Shown in pieces: positions 9,326-19,683 of a stretch of DNA of 64,000 nt (its first letter is position 1; each line of letters starts with the position of its first letter). This DNA is from Alphaproteobacteria bacterium 46_93_T64 (GTDB lineage Bacteria; Pseudomonadota; Alphaproteobacteria; Sneathiellales; Sneathiellaceae): assembly GCA_002163135.1 (NCBI GenBank), contig MAAN01000035.1, forward strand, positions 156,631 to 220,630, given 5' to 3'. Position numbers and translations under genes: made by a program. Under the pieces are notes generated by a model. It saw only the letters and a program-made list of their open reading frames with translations. It searched no databases and was not told the DNA's origin.

Positions 9326-9485
9326 CCATCGTTGTTTTCCAAAAAACGAAAGTCTCTATTCAAGTTCAGCAATCTTGCATTACTACTTAAATAGTTAATC
9401 GCAACTGTTTAAGTACTTATACAGTTGTCCAATGAACTGGGTTAATAAATTTTTTTATCACAACCCCTTTTTTCTTGCGCTAGTA

Positions 9486-9514
9486 TTGCACATATAAACT
9501 GCATACATTATAAG
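9486..9514 (+). promoter_or_regulatory. Candidate promoter for the mucR-type gene
   Basis: TATAAG at 9509-9514 matches the -10 consensus in five of six positions. TTGCAC, 17 bases upstream (9486-9491), is a weak -35 box. The spacer 9326-9547 is AT-rich with repeated short TTAA/TTTAAG runs, as expected where a MucR/Ros protein could bind its own promoter. By eye only. Confidence 0.35.
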
Positions 9515-9547
9515 GCAGCAACCTTTTTTATTGGAGGACTAGTAAAA

Positions 9548-9964
9548 GTGTCTGACAAAGTAGAGAAAATGGAGCTACTTGCTCTAACAACAGACATCGT
9601 CACGTCGCATCTTTCTCGCAATGCGGTGGAAGTTGGTGATATTTCCAGCCTGATCCGGGAAGTATATTCTACTTTGGCGACTGTTGGCACTTCCGAGCCA
9701 GTAAATGACAGACCACAACCAGCGATCTCAATTCGCAAGTCTGTTCAACCAGACTTCATTGTCTGTCTTGAAGATGGCAAAAAACTGAAGATGCTAAAGC
9801 GTCACTTAAAAACAGCCTATAACATGACGCCTGATGAATATCGGCAACGCTGGGGCTTGCCTTCTGATTATCCAATGGTTGCCCCTAACTACGCAAATCA
9901 GCGCAGAAACCTTGCAAAAAAAATCGGCCTTGGCACACGCCGCAAGAAAACAGTGGCCACGTAA
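9548..9964 (+). CDS. MucR/Ros-family transcriptional regulator
   Basis: A 138-residue prokaryotic zinc-finger regulator of the alphaproteobacterial MucR/Ros family. Members bind AT-rich DNA and control exopolysaccharide, motility and cell-cycle genes. The conserved core spans VCLEDGKKLKMLKRHL and NMTPDEYRQRWGLPSDYPMVAPNY. The second Cys of the Ros C-x2-C finger is replaced by Asp (CLED), as in many MucR proteins. The start is GTG at 9548, with GGAGG at 9533-9537. Position between rimI and fur is the conserved order of the class. Confidence 0.93.
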   Translation: MSDKVEKMELLALTTDIVTSHLSRNAVEVGDISSLIREVYSTLATVGTSEPVNDRPQPAISIRKSVQPDFIVCLEDGKKLKMLKRHLKTAYNMTPDEYRQRWGLPSDYPMVAPNYANQRRNLAKKIGLGTRRKKTVAT

Positions 9965-10048
9965 CATTTCTTTTGTGGCCCCGGGATTTGTATTTGTATA
10001 AAGTGGCTGTACTAGAATTCATCAGCAAATATTAGTATTGAGGTCCGG

Positions 10049-10534
10049 ATGTCATCTCGAGTGGAACTACTATGCATCGACAAAGGATTGCGCATGACAG
10101 AACAGCGCCGCGTAATCGCGCGTGTCCTGTCGGAATCTCATGATCACCCTGATGTGGAGCTAGTTTACAAACGCGCAGCAGATGTTGACGAAACCATCAG
10201 TATTTCTACCGTTTACAGAACTGTTCGCATGTTTGAAGAGAACGGCATTCTTGAGCGTCATGACTTTGGTGACGGACGCGCACGTTATGAAGAAGTGTCG
10301 GAAAAACATCACGATCATCTGATTAACATTGAATCCGGACAAGTAATCGAATTTACAAGTGAGAAAATTGAAGCTTTGCAAACTTTAATCGCCAAAGAAC
10401 TTGGCTTCGAACTGGTCGATCATCGGTTAGAGCTATACGGAAAGCCAATTGTGGGCAAAAGTGGTGCGGAACTAAAACCTGAAGAGTCAGTTGTGAATAT
10501 CAAGCACACATCTCTTCATAAAAAAGACAGATAG
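10049..10534 (+). CDS. fur: Fur-family metalloregulator (Fur/Mur)
   Basis: A 161-residue metal-responsive repressor: winged helix with the recognition part SISTVYRTVRMFEENGIL, then a metal-binding dimer domain including EKHHDHLINIESGQVIEF. The C-x2-C found after HHDHL in E. coli Fur is missing, as is common in alphaproteobacteria, where this orthologue often senses manganese (Mur) as much as iron. The C-terminal tail is longer than usual and ends in basic residues. A second Fur-family gene (Irr) lies at 30.9 kb, so the iron-sensing role may be divided between them. Confidence 0.9.
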   Translation: MSSRVELLCIDKGLRMTEQRRVIARVLSESHDHPDVELVYKRAADVDETISISTVYRTVRMFEENGILERHDFGDGRARYEEVSEKHHDHLINIESGQVIEFTSEKIEALQTLIAKELGFELVDHRLELYGKPIVGKSGAELKPEESVVNIKHTSLHKKDR

Positions 10535-10561
10535 TATTTCTTTCAAGCCCGGTTTTTCCCG

Positions 10562-11359
10562 ATGAACAGTATCAGATCCATATGTGTTATTTTGCTCGCT
10601 CTGCTTTGGGCGGCGCTGCTTATTCCTGTTCACATGATAAGCAGGATTGTTTTTCCAAACACTCGATATCTATTGCCTCAAATTTTTCACAAGGGATTGT
10701 GCAAACTACTGCGTGTTAAGCTCATTTGCCATGGCACACCTTCTAAAACCCAACCCACGCTATTCGTGATCAACCATATTTCCTGGCTCGATATTCCCGT
10801 GGTTGGTAAAGCTCTTCAGGGGAGTTTCGTTGCCAAAGAAGAGGTTTCAAAATACCCGCTTTTCGGCCTTTTCGCGAAACTTCAAGAAACAATTTTCATT
10901 GCCCGCACCCGCCATTCTATAAAAGTTCACAAAACCGACATGCAAGAGCATTTGGAAAAGGGAGACAATATGTTTTTGTTTCCCGAAGGAACTTCTTCAA
11001 ATGGGTTGGTCATTCATAACTTCAAAAGCGCCTATTTTGCCCTTGCCGAAAACCATGCAGGCGATAAAGCCCTTTGTGTTCAGCCTGTGACACTTGCATA
11101 CAGCAAAATGGATAATATGTATGTAACACGGAACATTATGAAATCTATCGCATGGGTTGGCGACGAGCAGTTACTGGGTCACATTTGGGAATTTTTGAAG
11201 TCTGGGCACGTGACTGCGGAGCTCAGGTTTCATCCTCCAGTAACAATTGAAGACTATGATTCTCGAAAAGAGATGGCTGCAGATTGCCAACTCCTCATCG
11301 CAGAAGGCCTATCAAGGGCAATGACCAACCGAGCAGAGCCAATAGTCGCCGATAATTGA
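10562..11359 (+). CDS. 1-acyl-sn-glycerol-3-phosphate acyltransferase (PlsC family)
   Basis: Membrane-associated acyltransferase that makes phosphatidic acid from lysophosphatidic acid, or a related lipid acyltransferase. It has 265 residues with an N-terminal hydrophobic helix (about 8-30). Catalytic motif I reads NHISWLD (Asn71-His72 to Asp77) and motif III FPEGTSS (around 140-146); FIARTR fits motif II. It follows fur by 27 bases in the conserved cluster. Some family members in this position act on ornithine lipids, so exact acyl acceptor is inferred. Confidence 0.88.
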   Translation: MNSIRSICVILLALLWAALLIPVHMISRIVFPNTRYLLPQIFHKGLCKLLRVKLICHGTPSKTQPTLFVINHISWLDIPVVGKALQGSFVAKEEVSKYPLFGLFAKLQETIFIARTRHSIKVHKTDMQEHLEKGDNMFLFPEGTSSNGLVIHNFKSAYFALAENHAGDKALCVQPVTLAYSKMDNMYVTRNIMKSIAWVGDEQLLGHIWEFLKSGHVTAELRFHPPVTIEDYDSRKEMAADCQLLIAEGLSRAMTNRAEPIVADN

Positions 11360-11489
11360 TTGATTTTTGACTTTTTTCATCAAGTTCTTCATTTTTGAGG
11401 AAATTGCTGTTAAAAATCGCCGTTTACAAGCAATTGTAAGTACTTTTGCCAAATCTCGATTCCACGTAATATGTGGTCAGTGAGGACGA

Positions 11490-12851
11490 GTGACCAAGAA
11501 ACTGTATATTTCCACGTATGGCTGCCAGATGAATGTATATGATTCTGCCCGTATGGCCGACATTCTATCCCCTTTGGGATATTCTCTGACTCCTACCCCA
11601 GACCATGCAGATATGGCAATTTTGAATACTTGCCATATCCGGGAAAAAGCTTCTGAAAAAACTTTTTCAGAGCTTGGTCGCCTGCGTAATAAACGCCGGG
11701 TAAAAATGGAAGCCGGCGGCGGAGAAATGACGATTGCTGTCGCAGGCTGTGTTGCACAGGCTGAAGGCGCAGAGATTATGAAACGTGCGCCCTATGTGAA
11801 TATGGTTTTTGGGCCTCAGTCCTATCATAAACTCCCAGAAATGCTGGCCGAAGCGGCACGCGGGTCCGGTCAGATACTCGAAACTGATTTCCCAGTTGAG
11901 CCAAAATTTGACCACCTGCCCGATGAAGCCATTGATACCAATCTAAGCGCGTTTCTCACCGTGCAAGAAGGCTGCGACAAATTCTGTGCATTTTGCGTTG
12001 TGCCTTATACACGCGGCGCTGAGTTTTCTCGTTCCACCACTGAAATCATTAACGAAGCAAAACGGATGATCGCTGGGGGCACCCGCGAAATCACGCTGCT
12101 GGGACAAAATGTAAACGCCTATCACGGACTTGGAACTGATGATCAGTCACATTCATTGGCAGAATTGATCAGTCAATTGTCTGAATTGGACGGTCTTGAA
12201 CGTCTTCGCTACACGACATCCCATCCATTGGAGATGACGGAAGAACTTTGTCAGGCCCACAGAGATATCGACATTCTGATGCCCTACCTGCATCTTCCCG
12301 TACAAGCAGGCTCTGATAAAATCCTGGAGGCCATGAACCGTCGCCACACAGGGGATGAGTACCGCCGGATTATTGAAAAACTTCGAACATACCGCCCGGA
12401 TTTAGCATTGTCTGGTGATTTCATTGTCGGTTTCCCCGGGGAAACTGAGCAGGATTTCGAAGATACCATGCAGTTGATCCGCGACGTGAATTACGCACAA
12501 GCCTACAGCTTCAAATATAGTCCTCGTCCCGGAACACCCGCCGCGGCACAGGAAGCTCAAATGATCCCTGAAGAGGTGAAATCTGAGCGATTAGCACGCT
12601 TACAAGCTCTGCTAAACGAACAACAACTTGCTTATAATCGCTCGTTCGAAGGAAAGACAGTTCCTGTCTTACTTGAACGCGAGGGCAAGCGCGAAGGGCA
12701 ACTCATTGGACGCAGCCCGTATATGCAGTCGGTTTATGTTCAGTCACCGACACATCGTATTGGCCGTGTTGCAGACGTTATCATTGATGAGGGGAACGCA
12801 AATTCGTTGCGCGGAACCTTGAAATCCAGCAGCTCGGAGAATGCTGCTTAA
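11490..12851 (+). CDS. miaB: tRNA-2-methylthio-N6-dimethylallyladenosine synthase MiaB
   Basis: Radical-SAM methylthiotransferase that adds the 2-methylthio group to i6A37 of tRNAs reading UNN codons. The N-terminal UPF0004 domain has the cluster ligands Cys12, Cys48 and Cys87. The radical-SAM motif C-x3-C-x2-C is at Cys162, Cys166 and Cys169 (CDKFCAFC), and the C-terminus has a TRAM domain. Length of 453 residues is normal. The start is GTG at 11490, with GAGGAC upstream. phoH follows after 14 bases. Confidence 0.96.
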   Translation: MTKKLYISTYGCQMNVYDSARMADILSPLGYSLTPTPDHADMAILNTCHIREKASEKTFSELGRLRNKRRVKMEAGGGEMTIAVAGCVAQAEGAEIMKRAPYVNMVFGPQSYHKLPEMLAEAARGSGQILETDFPVEPKFDHLPDEAIDTNLSAFLTVQEGCDKFCAFCVVPYTRGAEFSRSTTEIINEAKRMIAGGTREITLLGQNVNAYHGLGTDDQSHSLAELISQLSELDGLERLRYTTSHPLEMTEELCQAHRDIDILMPYLHLPVQAGSDKILEAMNRRHTGDEYRRIIEKLRTYRPDLALSGDFIVGFPGETEQDFEDTMQLIRDVNYAQAYSFKYSPRPGTPAAAQEAQMIPEEVKSERLARLQALLNEQQLAYNRSFEGKTVPVLLEREGKREGQLIGRSPYMQSVYVQSPTHRIGRVADVIIDEGNANSLRGTLKSSSSENAA

Positions 12852-12865
12852 GCCAAGGAGAAATT

Positions 12866-13924
12866 GTGTCGAACTCAGTAACTGATTCAAAAACGCCAAA
12901 AGAACAAAAAGAAAAAGTAACTCTTGTTGAGTTTGACGACAATCATTTGCTGGCACAGCTGGTCGGTGAACATGACCGGTATCTAGCCAGAATTGAACAA
13001 GGGCTCGGGATTTCAGTTACCCCGCGCGGAAATAAAATGGCCATAACTGGCCCAGCCGACACTCGCCTGCTCGCAAAACAAGTTATGGAAGACCTTTATC
13101 AGCGACTTGAAAACGGTCTAGATGTTACAGAAGGCGAAGTAGACGCAGCCATTCGCATGGCAAAAGACCTTCCCGCGGCAGATGGAACACGCAGTTCAGT
13201 GGCAGCTACGGGTTCCATGATTGTGACGAAACGGCGCAGGATTACGCCTCGCTCTACCAACCAGTCCTACTACGTAAAATCCCTCCACACGCACGAACTG
13301 GTCTTCGGGCTAGGTCCTGCAGGAACCGGCAAAACGTATCTTGCTGTGGCAAACGCAGTTTCGATGTTGATCGAAAACAAAGTGGATCGGATCATTCTTG
13401 CTCGTCCAGCAGTTGAAGCCGGAGAAAAATTAGGTTTTTTACCGGGCGACATGCAAGACAAAATTGATCCGTATTTACGCCCGTTATACGACGCTCTGTA
13501 CGATATGCTTCCAGCCGAAGAGGTGGTAACACGCCTTGAAAACGGTGAAATCGAAGTGGCTGCTCTGGCCTTTATGCGCGGCAGAACCTTATCAAACGCA
13601 GCCATTATTCTGGATGAAGCACAGAACACCACACCCGTTCAAATGAAAATGCTCCTGACCCGTATGGGCGAAAATTCGTCCATGGCGGTAACCGGCGATT
13701 TATCACAAATTGACTTGCCTATCGGCGTACCATCAGGTCTTAAAGAAGCTGTCAAAATTCTCAGGGGTGTTAAAGGCGTCGATATTATTGACTTTGGTGA
13801 ATCTGACGTGGTTCGCCACCCGTTGGTTACTCGAATTGTTCGCGCCTATGGCGAACTTGACCGCGAGAAACAACTCAGTCTGGAAATTCAGGCCAAAGTG
13901 AAGGGCTTGAAGAATAACACCTGA
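12866..13924 (+). CDS. phoH: PhoH-like ATPase (YbeZ)
   Basis: P-loop ATPase of the PhoH/YbeZ family, believed to work with YbeY in RNA metabolism. It has 352 residues: an N-terminal KH-like part, then the ATPase domain with Walker A GPAGTGKT (about 151-158) and Walker B IILDEAQN. The start is GTG at 12866, with AAGGAG at 12855-12860. The miaB-phoH-ybeY-corC order is conserved across proteobacteria and supports a shared role in rRNA processing and ribosome quality control. Confidence 0.94.
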   Translation: MSNSVTDSKTPKEQKEKVTLVEFDDNHLLAQLVGEHDRYLARIEQGLGISVTPRGNKMAITGPADTRLLAKQVMEDLYQRLENGLDVTEGEVDAAIRMAKDLPAADGTRSSVAATGSMIVTKRRRITPRSTNQSYYVKSLHTHELVFGLGPAGTGKTYLAVANAVSMLIENKVDRIILARPAVEAGEKLGFLPGDMQDKIDPYLRPLYDALYDMLPAEEVVTRLENGEIEVAALAFMRGRTLSNAAIILDEAQNTTPVQMKMLLTRMGENSSMAVTGDLSQIDLPIGVPSGLKEAVKILRGVKGVDIIDFGESDVVRHPLVTRIVRAYGELDREKQLSLEIQAKVKGLKNNT

Positions 13925-13968
13925 CTATCTCTGCCGCAGCCTTTTCTCCTATTTTCAGGAAAACAATA

Positions 13969-14544
13969 GTGACATCAGAAGACCCCTTTTTGGCTGACCT
14001 ATACCCACTCCCATTGGAATGTTTGGCAAGCATCTCCATAGATGAAGCACATTGGCAGCTGCATAGCGAGACGCTGCATGTCAGAACTCAAGCGATTTTG
14101 GCTGCTACTTTGCTTCATGTTTTGCCGCTGCTCGAGGTAACATCTGCACCAGAGACTTCAGAAGTAGAAGTGAGCTTCCTGTTTACAGGGGATGCGGAAG
14201 TTCAGGTTTTAAACAGAGAATACCGCGGAAAGGATAAACCGACGAATGTCCTTTCCTTTCCAGATACAGAATTAACCCAGGAAAATTTAGCAGAAGCGCT
14301 CACGTTTAATGAGCCCTTGGTTCTTGGTGATATTGCTTTTGCAGAAGAGACAATAAAAACTGAGGCCACCGAACAGAATAAGTCGTTTCTAGATCATGCA
14401 ACCCATCTAACCATTCATGGGGTTCTACATTTGCTCGGCTATGACCATATAGAAGAGGCCGATGCGGAGGAAATGGAACAACTTGAAGTTCAGATCCTTA
14501 CAAAGTTGAATATCGACAATCCATATTATTTAAGCGATAGTTAG
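13969..14544 (+). CDS. ybeY: Endoribonuclease YbeY
   Basis: Zinc endoribonuclease needed for 16S rRNA 3'-end maturation and ribosome quality control. The metal-binding signature HGVLHLLGYDH places the three ligands at His150, His154 and His160, exact for the family. At 191 residues it is longer than E. coli YbeY because of an N-terminal extension of about 20-30 residues. The start is GTG at 13969, with AGGAAAA upstream. It lies between its functional partners phoH and corC. Confidence 0.94.
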   Translation: MTSEDPFLADLYPLPLECLASISIDEAHWQLHSETLHVRTQAILAATLLHVLPLLEVTSAPETSEVEVSFLFTGDAEVQVLNREYRGKDKPTNVLSFPDTELTQENLAEALTFNEPLVLGDIAFAEETIKTEATEQNKSFLDHATHLTIHGVLHLLGYDHIEEADAEEMEQLEVQILTKLNIDNPYYLSDS

Positions 14545-14567
14545 AGGATCAAATAACCTAGCAGATC

Positions 14568-15488
14568 ATGACTGACAATATACCGACACATAACTCATCC
14601 TCCAAAGCTCATACGGACGATACAACATCTGAGCAACCCGGACTGTTTCGCCGAATGTTCCGCGCGTTAGGTCTTACCCAACAAACTGACAGCAGTGTTC
14701 GTTCCACCCTAGAGGAACTGATTGAAGAGCATGATGACCCAGAACAGGAAATAAATCCTGCAGAAAAGGCGATGCTGACAAACATTTTGGGAATTGGCGA
14801 CATCAATATTAGCGATGTCATGATCCCGCGCGCAGATATAGAAGCGATTGAAAACAGCTTAACTCTGGATCAAGTTGTTGCACGTTTTGCAGAGACTAGT
14901 CATTCACGCCTTCCTGTGTATGAAGAAACCCTCGACAACGTCCTTGGCATGTTCCATATCAAGGATCTGATTAATTTCTGGGACACAAATAACGATACAA
15001 ACTGGCAAAACTTCCGCCGAGAAGTCCTTTTTGTGCCGCCCTCCATGTCTTTGCAGGACCTCCTTCTAAAAATGCGAGCAACCCACATTCACATGGCAAC
15101 AGTTGTGGATGAATACGGGGGCATAGACGGACTTGTTACGATTGAGGATCTGGTCGAGGAAATTGTAGGCGATATTGAAGACGAACATGACGAACAGGAA
15201 GGCCCGCTGATTATCGTTGCAGGTAATGGCAACATTGAAGCGGACGCACGCGCCTCAATTACAGAACTTGAACAGCTTCTCGAGGTCGACCTTTTGCCAG
15301 AAGATGAAGATGATGAAGTTGATACTGTAGGAGGTCTGGTGTTTCAGTTAGCAGGCCATATCCCAGTACGCGGCGAGATCATACCCCATATAAGTGGTCT
15401 GGATTTCGAAATCACTGATGCAGATCCTCGCAAGGTAAAACGTGTCCGTATATGCCGCAGACCTGAACTCTTAGCAGAGGCTGAATGA
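14568..15488 (+). CDS. CorC/HlyC-type CBS-domain protein
   Basis: A 306-residue cytoplasmic protein with two CBS domains (about 75-195) and a C-terminal CorC_HlyC domain. The segment [16 protein letters not shown] opens the first CBS domain. [27 protein letters not shown] is the family hallmark and is highly acidic. It lacks the DUF21 membrane part, matching the short CorC (YbeX) type. YbeX has been linked to magnesium/cobalt efflux and to ribosome maturation. It overlaps lnt by four bases (ATGA), so the two are translationally coupled. Confidence 0.92.
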   Translation: MTDNIPTHNSSSKAHTDDTTSEQPGLFRRMFRALGLTQQTDSSVRSTLEELIEEHDDPEQEINPAEKAMLTNILGIGDINISDVMIPRADIEAIENSLTLDQVVARFAETSHSRLPVYEETLDNVLGMFHIKDLINFWDTNNDTNWQNFRREVLFVPPSMSLQDLLLKMRATHIHMATVVDEYGGIDGLVTIEDLVEEIVGDIEDEHDEQEGPLIIVAGNGNIEADARASITELEQLLEVDLLPEDEDDEVDTVGGLVFQLAGHIPVRGEIIPHISGLDFEITDADPRKVKRVRICRRPELLAEAE

Positions 15489-17047
15489 ACATAAGGATGC
15501 CTAAACTAGACCAACTACCATTTTGGAAGCTGGGAGGGATAGCTTTTGTCCTCGGACTTCTTTTGGCGACAACATTTGCACCTCTTCATCTGATATTTTT
15601 TCTCCCTGTCTGTTTCTCCGGCCTGCTAATCCTTCTTGGGAAATGCCAAAGCAAATGGCAAGCATATTTCATCGGTTGGTGGTTTGGCTGGGGCCAATTC
15701 ATCGCGGGCCTCTACTGGATTGGGTTTTCCTTTACTATTGACGCCAACGCCCATGCGGCCCTTATTCCCATTCCAACACTCATACTACCAGCATTTCTCG
15801 CCATTTTTTGTGGGCTTGCAACATTATCTCTGCATATTCTAAAGGCGCGAGGCTTGATAAGAGTGTTGGCATTCGCCGGTATCTGGACGTTGTTTGAGTA
15901 TATTCGCGGCGTAATTTTTACAGGCTTTCCCTGGAACCTTGCTGGATATAGTTGGGGCAATACACTACCACTAATGCAGTGGACTGCCTTTTTCGGCATT
16001 TACGGGCTTACTCTTTTGACAGTATTTGTAAGTAGCGTTCCTAGTATTTTAGCAGATCCAACGTTAAGCCAGCGCACTAAGAACAGATATATTCTTGCAG
16101 ATTGCGCTATGCTTGCCTGTCTTTTTGCCGTCGGTTTTACTCGTCTTCAAGCACCTCCATTGGATCTGATCGAAGGCACCGACCTCCGCATCGTTCAACC
16201 AAACAACGATCAACAAGGCAAATGGAAACCAAAAACACGATTTGAACATGTGCGCCGGTTAACTGAACTCAGCCGAGAAGGCGAAACCTCAGCCAAATAT
16301 CTTATTTGGCCAGAAACAGCTGTCCCGTTTTTTTTAACAACTGACGAACGACTCAAACCTTATCTGCAACAATTTGTTCCTCCCGGCGGCGCTATAATCA
16401 CCGGAGCGCCTCGCAAAGATCCAGAGAGAAGGCTGTATTGGAACAGTGTTCAGGCCCTCAGTTCCGAAGGCAAGATCCTTGGAAAATATGATAAGCGTCA
16501 TCTCCTCCCATATGGAGAATATTTGCCATTGAGATGGTTCCTTAAAACATCCGGAATTTCCAGCCTCATTCCCGTTCTCGACAAAATGTCCGATTTTTCA
16601 TTCCCTGAAGAAAATGCTTCAGACATTTTAAGCGTTGGGAATTTGCCTCCTGCACGCGTTCTCATCTGTTATGAAGTCGCCTTCCCATGGGAAATAAAGG
16701 GCCAAGCCCCTTTTGAATGGATCTTGAACGTTACAAATGATGCATGGTTTGGACATACGTCCGGCCCCTATCAGCATTTTGTCACAAGCCAAACACGTGC
16801 CATTGAACAGGGTGTGTCATTGATCAGGTCTGCAAACAAAGGAGTTTCCGCAATTGTTGATGGATACGGCCGTGTTCTGCAAAAGCGCGCACCTATAGAT
16901 GCGGGTGTCATTGATGGAAAAATCCCGTCTCCCATAGAGGGCAGAACGTTCTATAGCAAAGTTGGGGAGTTCTTACCCTTTGGCCTTACGATTGCGTTTA
17001 TTCTCCCAGCGTTATATTTGCGTCGCCGTAGCCTCAAAAGTTCATAA
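15485..17047 (+). CDS. lnt: Apolipoprotein N-acyltransferase
   Basis: Inner-membrane enzyme that adds the third acyl chain to lipoproteins. The N-terminal half has several hydrophobic helices, and the C-terminal half is a periplasmic nitrilase-like domain. The catalytic triad is complete: Glu277 in WPETAVPF, Lys337 in YDKRHLLPYGEY and Cys395 in LICYEVAFP. The 520 residues fit the family. The first ATG overlaps the corC stop by four bases. The last gene of the tsaB-to-lnt block; no clear terminator follows. Confidence 0.95.
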   Translation: MNIRMPKLDQLPFWKLGGIAFVLGLLLATTFAPLHLIFFLPVCFSGLLILLGKCQSKWQAYFIGWWFGWGQFIAGLYWIGFSFTIDANAHAALIPIPTLILPAFLAIFCGLATLSLHILKARGLIRVLAFAGIWTLFEYIRGVIFTGFPWNLAGYSWGNTLPLMQWTAFFGIYGLTLLTVFVSSVPSILADPTLSQRTKNRYILADCAMLACLFAVGFTRLQAPPLDLIEGTDLRIVQPNNDQQGKWKPKTRFEHVRRLTELSREGETSAKYLIWPETAVPFFLTTDERLKPYLQQFVPPGGAIITGAPRKDPERRLYWNSVQALSSEGKILGKYDKRHLLPYGEYLPLRWFLKTSGISSLIPVLDKMSDFSFPEENASDILSVGNLPPARVLICYEVAFPWEIKGQAPFEWILNVTNDAWFGHTSGPYQHFVTSQTRAIEQGVSLIRSANKGVSAIVDGYGRVLQKRAPIDAGVIDGKIPSPIEGRTFYSKVGEFLPFGLTIAFILPALYLRRRSLKSS

Positions 17048-17100
17048 TCTACTGTGCGGCAGAGAAAAAGCAGAAATTTATCGTATCACGAGGCTCAAAA

Positions 17101-17129
17101 TTGACTTATTCTGATGGCGCTTCTGGCAT
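17101..17129 (+). promoter_or_regulatory. Candidate promoter for the XRE regulator gene
   Basis: TTGACT at 17101-17106 matches the -35 consensus in five of six bases. A -10 box 17 bases later is poor (TGGCAT at 17124-17129). The spacer 17048-17195 shows nothing else recognisable. Confidence 0.25.
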
Positions 17130-17195
17130 ACAACCGTTAATGTTTTTTTAAATCAACCACAGTATGAATTTCTAACCGGAAGAGAGGGTAAATAC

Positions 17196-17609
17196 ATGTC
17201 ACATCATCCTGTGGACGTTCATGTGGGCAACAAATTGAGAGAGCGAAGAAATTTTCTACGCATTAGCCAGGAAAGACTTGGAAAAGATCTGGGGCTTACT
17301 TTTCAGCAAATTCAAAAATACGAAAAAGGCGCAAATCGCGTCGGTGCAAGTAGACTTTATCAGATCAGTCAACTTCTAAAAGTCCCGCCAGCTTTCTTCT
17401 TTGATGAAATTCCAGATAGCTTAACCCTGAACGGCAGCCAAGTTTCAGACGACGCGAATACGTTTGAACAGCAACCCGTAACAACGAGAGAAACTCAACA
17501 GCTTGCACGTGCCTTTTACAGCATTTCCGATGTAGAAACCCGAAAACGAGTGCTGGAACTCATCAAAGCAATCGGAGAACAAGAACAAGCGACGAGCACA
17601 GAAACATAA
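17196..17609 (+). CDS. XRE-family helix-turn-helix regulator
   Basis: A 137-residue DNA-binding protein with an N-terminal XRE/Cro-type helix-turn-helix (about 8-65): LRERRNFLRISQERLGKDLGLTFQQIQKYEKG. The domain ends in SQLLKVPPAFFFDEIP. A second helical region near 95-130 probably mediates dimerisation. A regulator of this type directly upstream of metK is a widespread alphaproteobacterial arrangement. Control of metK or of sulfur metabolism is inference. It is not part of a phage region. Confidence 0.87.
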   Translation: MSHHPVDVHVGNKLRERRNFLRISQERLGKDLGLTFQQIQKYEKGANRVGASRLYQISQLLKVPPAFFFDEIPDSLTLNGSQVSDDANTFEQQPVTTRETQQLARAFYSISDVETRKRVLELIKAIGEQEQATSTET

Positions 17610-17728
17610 TGTGTAGCATAATCTGTGCTTGACCTGAGCAAGTATGACGCTAAATTGCCGAAACGATTAATCAATTTGCGGAACCGTTGAGTTCGCAGCA
17701 ATCACTGATAAGAAAGCCGAGGCTTAGC

Positions 17729-18895
17729 GTGAAAAACTCCAACTATCTCTTTACTAGCGAATCCGTATCTGAAGGTCATCCTGATAAAGTTTGTGACCGA
17801 ATATCAGACGCTATTGTGGATTTGTATTTATCTCACGACCCTGTTTCAAGAGTAGCCTGCGAAACACTGACAACAACTAATCGCATCGTTTTGGCAGGTG
17901 AGGTTCGTGGCCCTGGCGTCATTACCAAAGCCATGATCGAAGAAACTGCACGTCAAGCTGTTAGAGACATCGGGTACGAGCAAGAAGGTTTTCACTGGCA
18001 GAATGCCGCGGTTGATATTTTCCTTCACGAACAATCCGCAGACATCGCTCAAGGCGTTGACGCAGCAGGCAACAAAGATGAAGGCGCTGGCGACCAAGGT
18101 ATTATGTTTGGCTACGCGGTTAATGAAACCGATGTGTTAATGCCTGCCCCTATTTATTATTCACATAATATTTTAAAATCACTTGCTGATGCACGGCATT
18201 CAGATGCGAAAAGCATTCTAGGACCGGATTCCAAAAGCCAGATCACTCTGGCCTACGAAAATGGTAAACCAGTTCGCGCAACTTCCGTCGTTGTATCCAC
18301 GCAGCATGCAGAAGGTGTTGAGACCGAAGAAGTCAGGGAAGTCGTTCGCAAATATGTTACGGATGTTCTTCCTTCAGGTTGGATGTGTCCAGAAGAAGAA
18401 TTTTACGTAAACCCCACAGGCAAATTTGTCATTGGGGGACCGGACGGCGACGCAGGTCTCACCGGCCGTAAAATTATCGTAGATACATATGGCGGTGCCG
18501 CGCCGCACGGCGGCGGTGCATTTTCCGGTAAAGATCCAACCAAAGTAGACCGTTCAGCGGCATATGCATCACGCTATCTTGCTAAAAATGTCGTGGCAGC
18601 TGGCCTCTCGGACAAATGTTGTATTCAAGTCTCCTATGCCATTGGCGTCTCCAAACCTTTGTCTCTATATGTAGACCTATACGGAACAGGAAAAGTTGAA
18701 GAAGGCCGTCTTGCAGAAATTCTGATGGAAGTAATGGATTTAAGTCCTCGCGGCATTCGTGAACACCTGAATTTGAACCGTCCAATATACACAAGAACCT
18801 CCGCGTATGGTCATTTTGGCCGTGCACCAGATGAAGACGGCGGTTTCTCGTGGGAAAAACTGGATTTGGTTCAAGAGCTACAATCCGCATTCTAA
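17729..18895 (+). CDS. metK: S-adenosylmethionine synthetase
   Basis: Makes S-adenosylmethionine from methionine and ATP. Motifs include [10 protein letters not shown] near the N-terminus, [12 protein letters not shown] (substrate-binding loop) and [19 protein letters not shown]. The open frame can be extended to a TTG at 17687. The GTG at 17729 is chosen, because CCGAGG lies a few bases upstream and the protein then begins with the usual family start, [17 protein letters not shown] (388 residues). The leader contains AAATTG (17652-17657) and CAATTT (17672-17677) as an inverted repeat, but no known SAM riboswitch was recognised. trmB follows within 14 bases. Confidence 0.95.
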   Translation: MKNSNYLFTSESVSEGHPDKVCDRISDAIVDLYLSHDPVSRVACETLTTTNRIVLAGEVRGPGVITKAMIEETARQAVRDIGYEQEGFHWQNAAVDIFLHEQSADIAQGVDAAGNKDEGAGDQGIMFGYAVNETDVLMPAPIYYSHNILKSLADARHSDAKSILGPDSKSQITLAYENGKPVRATSVVVSTQHAEGVETEEVREVVRKYVTDVLPSGWMCPEEEFYVNPTGKFVIGGPDGDAGLTGRKIIVDTYGGAAPHGGGAFSGKDPTKVDRSAAYASRYLAKNVVAAGLSDKCCIQVSYAIGVSKPLSLYVDLYGTGKVEEGRLAEILMEVMDLSPRGIREHLNLNRPIYTRTSAYGHFGRAPDEDGGFSWEKLDLVQELQSAF

Positions 18896-18908
18896 TTTAA
18901 GTAAAGCA

Positions 18909-19619
18909 ATGTCTCCAACTGAAGAAAATCGTAAACGCATTCTCTACGGCCGTCGTCGGGGTAAAGCACTTCGCAAAAACCAACAACATGCCGTAGAGGA
19001 AATCTTGCCTGCTTTGCGTGTGCCAGAAGATGAAAATCCGGTAGATCTCGCGTCCCTGTTTAAAGACAAGGCAGAGGAATATTGGCTAGAAATCGGATTT
19101 GGCGCAGGCGAGCACCTCGCGTGGCAAGCGAAAAACCATCCGAATGTCGGGATCATTGGCTGCGAGCCCTTTCTTAACGGAGTTGCCGTGCTTCTCGGAA
19201 AACTCCAGAAAGATGGGTCCGACAATGTTCGGCTTCACAACGAAGCGGCGGAACTTTTAATGGAACGCTTGCCTGAAGCTTCGCTAAAAAAAGGGTTTCT
19301 ACTATTTGCCGATCCTTGGCCAAAAAGCGGACATCAAAAGCGCCGATTCGTCACTGATGAGAATATAGCTGCACTTGCACGTATTCTGGAGGATGATGCT
19401 GTCTTGAGAGTAGGGACAGATCACACAGATTACGGCGCCTGGATTTTACATTATTTTTTGCGATCAGAAGACTTCGTTTGGGAGGCTGAACATCCCGCAG
19501 ATTGGCTGAATCGCAGCGATGATTGGCCTCAGACTAGATACGAAGCCAAAGCATTAAAAGAGGGACGTAAATCGGTCTACTATCGATTCCGGCGTACCGC
19601 GCGTAAATCTAACGCCTAA
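18909..19619 (+). CDS. trmB: tRNA (guanine-N7-)-methyltransferase TrmB
   Basis: SAM-dependent enzyme that makes m7G46 in tRNA. The SAM-binding motif is EIGFGAGEH, and the catalytic region is FADPWPKSGHQKRRF, diagnostic for TrmB. The ATG at 18909 gives 236 residues starting MSPTEENRKRILYGRR, the usual alphaproteobacterial start; longer frames run into metK. It lies 13 bases after the metK stop, so the SAM-making and SAM-using genes are probably cotranscribed. A small hairpin (CCAAG 19623-19627, CTTGG 19634-19638) follows. Confidence 0.93.
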   Translation: MSPTEENRKRILYGRRRGKALRKNQQHAVEEILPALRVPEDENPVDLASLFKDKAEEYWLEIGFGAGEHLAWQAKNHPNVGIIGCEPFLNGVAVLLGKLQKDGSDNVRLHNEAAELLMERLPEASLKKGFLLFADPWPKSGHQKRRFVTDENIAALARILEDDAVLRVGTDHTDYGAWILHYFLRSEDFVWEAEHPADWLNRSDDWPQTRYEAKALKEGRKSVYYRFRRTARKSNA

Positions 19620-19683
19620 AGTCCAAGAAATAGCTTGGCTTTACCCGCACTTGAGCTATTATATGACTAATAAGATACTGTTC

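Noticed and set aside
9955..9980. GGCCAC/GTGGCC inverted repeat at the end of the mucR-type gene as a terminator
   Set aside because: Only six pairs with a 14-base loop and no T tract; too weak to annotate.
17610..17728. Possible SAM riboswitch before metK
   Set aside because: The leader has a GCTAAA and an AAATTG/CAATTT inverted repeat, but the pairing pattern and conserved core of SAM-II or SAM/SAH riboswitches could not be matched by hand. A covariance-model search would decide.
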